The position numbers and the translations under genes are program-made. The notes under the pieces are model-generated. The model saw only the letters and a program-made list of their open reading frames with translations, made no database searches and was not told the DNA's origin. Shown one piece after another: positions 60,614 through 64,000 of a stretch of DNA of 64,000 nt; position 1 is the stretch's first letter, and every line of letters begins with the position of its first letter. Origin of the DNA: Dillenia suffruticosa (lineage: Eukaryota; Streptophyta; Magnoliopsida; Dilleniales; Dilleniaceae); the NCBI GenBank assembly GCA_033439265.1, contig JAVTVX010000024.1, positions 7,416,001 to 7,480,000 of the forward strand, written 5' to 3'.

Positions 60614-61380
60614 AGACTTGGAAATTAAGGGTAGAAGACTTTGGAATTGAAGATTGGACGTTGAGTGAACACAATTCGTCTAAAATCGAAAAATAACTAT
60701 TTTTTTGGGAACCGTTTTTATATTTCGAGAACTTTATTTGGTTTTCGGTTTTGGTTTTGGATAAACAATATTTAATTTAGTTATTCGGAGTGTTATCGAT
60801 TTTAATAATTTATATTTCAATCAAACAAAATTAATCAAGACAGGTAAAAATATATACATTTTAGATAATTTTTATTCATAGTAATATAATATTATAATTA
60901 AAAATTTTAAAAATATTATAACTAAAAAAATTATAAGAAAGATGACATAATATTATAATTAAAAGTTAAAAAAAGAAAAATATTTTAAAAGTTATTTTAC
61001 TGAATGATAATGTAATATTAATTATTTTTTATTTTATGAATTACCTATATATTAGTAGAATTATTTAAAAGTTTCATATTTTATTATGTTGTTTGAAATT
61101 TAAATTTTTAAATTTTCAAATTGATATTTGTTAAACTATAATTATTAAAAAATTTTAAATTTTAAAATTGTAGTTTATAGAGTGACATGAGTGACATATA
61201 TTTACATAAACAGGAACAAATGATGTCACTACTTACATTCCTCATAGAAATTTCAAAATTAATTTGGATACCAAATTAACTGCTTAATTCATTTAAATAT
61301 TTTTGCCTATTAAATTAGTTTATAGTCATGAGAATTGTATAATTGAATTAAATTATTTATTTCAATATTTATCATTTCGA
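60614..61380 (+). repeat. Repeat block X, copy 2
   Basis: Matches 51430-52204 in the same orientation with scattered substitutions and small indels. Confidence 0.85.
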
Positions 61381-61449
61381 TGTGTTTAGTGTATGTGTAA
61401 TTGAATTAAATTGGGAAAATCTTTTCTCACACAAAATATGTGTAATTCA

Positions 61450-64000
61450 ATGTGTTTAGTGTGCTAATATTTGACCGGATTATTAGACAAATAAATAGCA
61501 CTTACATTGTCGCAGTAGACCAATGTAGCTTTAGATAATGGACAATGAAGTTCAAGGAGAAGGTTTCGTAGCCGGCAAGTCTTAGCAACTGCATTAGTAA
61601 CATTGCAATATTCAGATTCGGCACTAGAATGGGAAATAGTGGCCTATCATTTGGAGGACAAAGAAATTAAGTTGCTACAGAAAAAATCATAGTAGCCGGA
61701 TGTGGAACGTCTAGTATCAGGACAACCACCTCAATCTACATTTGAATAAGAAGTTAAACTACCAGTGGAGGAAGAGCAGAGTTGTAAACCATGATCAAGG
61801 GTGCCATAAATGTATCATAAAATGCGTTTGAGTGCTCAAAAGTGAATTTCTCTGGGATCATGCATAAAAAGGCATACTGTTGAACTGTATAAGCAATATT
61901 CGGTCTGGAAAAATTGGGATACTAAAGAGATCCAATGAAACCGCGATAAAGAGATGGATCAGAAGTTGGAAGGCCATTACAACTAGATAACTTGAGTTTT
62001 GTATCGGCAAGGGTGGTAGAGGCATTGCAAGAGCTCATATTAGCGCGTTCTAGAATTTTGAGAGTATATTTTCATTGGGAAAAGAACAATCCATTCTTGG
62101 TGCGAGACATAGAGATACCCAGAAAAAAAATGTAGTGGCTTTATATCAGTCATGGCAAACTCTTTGCTTAAGGAGGTTATAATAGAGCGTAGAAGGGTAG
62201 TAGATGATGCAGTCAATATGATATCAACATATAGAAGAAGGATGGTTATGTCCCTATCTCAACGATACAAAAAGAGAGATGTCTCAGATCGACAATTTAT
62301 AAAGCTAATGGAGGTGACAAAAGTAGCAAACCTTTGGTACCATACCCGTATAGTCTGTTTGAGTTCGTAAAGAGACTTTTTGGGACGATAAATGTAATAT
62401 GGCTGACTATCACTGACAAAATCAAGTGGTTCGTGCATATATACTAGCTGCTGAAGATGGTCATGTAAGAAGGCATTTTAGATATATAGTTGATGGATAG
62501 GCCAAGATCTAGAGACTGCAAGACTCAAAATTGTGTAAATAGTAGCTGGTTTGACAACGAGGTTGAAAGTTTCATCATAGTCTAGACCAACCTATTGAGA
62601 AGTGCCAATAGCGACCAAACGAGCGTTATAGCATATGAGATTGTCATCTGAATCAAATTTATTTCTAAAAATCCACTTAGAATTAACAACATTAACCCTA
62701 AAAAGCCGGAGAATAAGATCCCAAGTATCATTTTTAATAAGAGATTATATGCTTAAGGATAGCTCGTTGCTAGTTAGGATTTTGAATAGCTTGTTTGTAA
62801 CCACGAGGAATGGAGGAGCTAGTATGAATATGAAGGGAAAATGGTTGCGTTGGTTTGAATATGCCACGTTGACAATGTGTGACCATAGGATGACGTGCGG
62901 GAGGAGGAGCAGGAGTAGGAGGGCTAGGTGAGGGACATAGCGTAGGAGATGAAGGAGGAGAGGGCTTTCAGACGCCTGAGATGCCGTGGGGATAGAAGAT
63001 CATAAAAAAGGAAGGATCTGGCAAGAGAAAGGAGAAGGCATATCATTGATGGGATTGAGGAAATTGTATAAGGTGGTAGTGAGTATATGTTGTGATGCGA
63101 AAGGAAATTCCTGCTCAACAAATATAACATAGCGAGAAATGATTATCTTCTTAATATTGATGTCAAGACATCTATAGCCACGATGATGTGACGGATAGCC
63201 TAGGAATACACATGGCGTGGAGCGAGGGACTAATGTGTTTGAAATAGAGTGAGATGGATTGGGGTAACAGAGATACTCAAAAGTATAAATGTGAGTATAA
63301 AGTGGTTGTTTGTGAAAAAAAGTTTGAAATTGTGTTTGATTGTAAAGTGTTTTTGTGGGTTGTAATTAAGTAGTTGCACGACCATGTGTAATGCTTCTAT
63401 CTAGTATGATGGTGGCATATGGGCTTAAAAAATGAGTGTACATACAACATCATTGATGATGCTTAACATACGCTCAGCTTTGTCATTTTTGTTGTGAAGT
63501 GTCTGTGCAAGAAAATTGATAAGAGATGCCATGATTAGCAAAGAAGGAGACAAAAGGAGAGTTGCTAAACTCTGTGCCATTGTCACACTTGCAAACAAAA
63601 GCACGAAAGTGCAAGAATTTTTTTAAAACATGGGATTTAGCATGCAGAGGTTACACCCAAACAAAATCTGAGAAATCATTTAGGAAAATCAAATAGTATT
63701 GAAAACCACTTTTACTATATATAGGGGAAGTCCATAGATCAAAGTAGACAAAAGGTATGTGCACCTGGATGACCAAGATGTCTATACCAAGTGGTGCAAG
63801 AAGAAACAACCAAAGTAGTAGATGGAGATAAAGTGTGAGAATGAGTTACTAGATTAGATCTCCCAAACTGTTGTACCTGAGCATGATCCGTTTCGTTCAA
63901 AGATCCTTTAGAGAGAAACCAAATGGATCAAATTCGATAGAGGAAAAATTATCTTTTGTAAATTGTTGCACAAAAATGAGATTTTTAATGATATGAGGTG
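61450..64000 (-). pseudogene. Second copia element, integrase-RT-RNase H remnant (runs off the window)
   Basis: Minus strand from the right edge: integrase parts (64000-63360, matching the remnant at 53586-54380), linker (63300-62600, 'PRSTPCVFLGYPSHHRGYRC'), RT (about 62600-62000, 'LHEPLDF'-like, 'KSLYELKQTIRVWYQRFATF', 'LLLYVD' then 'IILTASS'), and RNase H (about 61670-61460, 'ISHSSAESEYCNVTNAVAK', 'ATLVYCDNVSAIYLSNNPV'). The RT active-site YVDD appears as YVD-I, one Asp codon short. It is truncated inside RNase H at about 61455 with no 3' LTR. Many stops and shifts; not functional. Confidence 0.85.

Noticed and set aside
62152..62931. Plus-strand ORFs over the second copia element
   Set aside because: The minus strand carries clear RT and linker similarity, so these are shadows.

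Overview
This is plant nuclear DNA from an angiosperm (probably a dicot; I cannot name the species). The evidence is split genes with GT/AG introns that encode plant-specific families, AT-rich spacers, abundant GA/CT microsatellites, and many nested LTR retrotransposons. I see no operons, CRISPR arrays, rRNA or tRNA genes.

Layout: (1) 1-11240, a degraded Tork/TNT1-like copia element split inside gag by a 9.2 kb gypsy element (304-9486, minus sense). The gypsy LTRs are 3.1 kb and nearly identical, but its internal region is decayed. (2) 11650-19935, a possible unidentified exon pair, then two tandem plus-strand genes for GT14/DUF266 (BC10-like) glycosyltransferases with an intron at the same codon junction. 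(3) 20980-25178, a minus-strand LRR-III receptor-like kinase gene, close to Arabidopsis At1g68400. (4) 27151-27590, a broken GH35 beta-galactosidase fragment that keeps an intron. (5) about 30350-31935, a 1.6 kb imperfect palindrome. (6) 32031-45953, an old Tat-type gypsy element that keeps gag, protease, a 64-bp minisatellite and an antisense extra ORF but lacks RT/RNase H/integrase. A 7.3 kb Athila-like element, also without pol, sits inside its minisatellite. (7) 47221-47990, a fragment of a receptor-kinase exon holding a copia-like solo LTR with a perfect 5-bp target duplication. (8) 49441-57805, a minus-strand LRK10L-type receptor kinase gene with three exons, one of 39 nt, and a 6.2 kb TE-filled first intron. 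(9) 57806-64000, upstream DNA with tandem repeats, second copies of two sequence blocks found in that intron, and a second copia element running off the window.

The intact genes are four: two Golgi-type glycosyltransferases and two plasma-membrane receptor kinases. Nothing shows that they work as one pathway; they look like ordinary neighbours, with the glycosyltransferases tandem duplicates and the LRK10L gene having a decayed duplicate beside it. About half of the window is transposon-derived.

I did not find a convincing new biological system. The best candidates for a second look are the large palindrome, the recently moved non-autonomous gypsy element, the pol-less Tat element with its antisense ORF, and the TE-loaded LRK10L intron. 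Exon boundaries were read by eye from splice sites and family similarity and have no transcript support.
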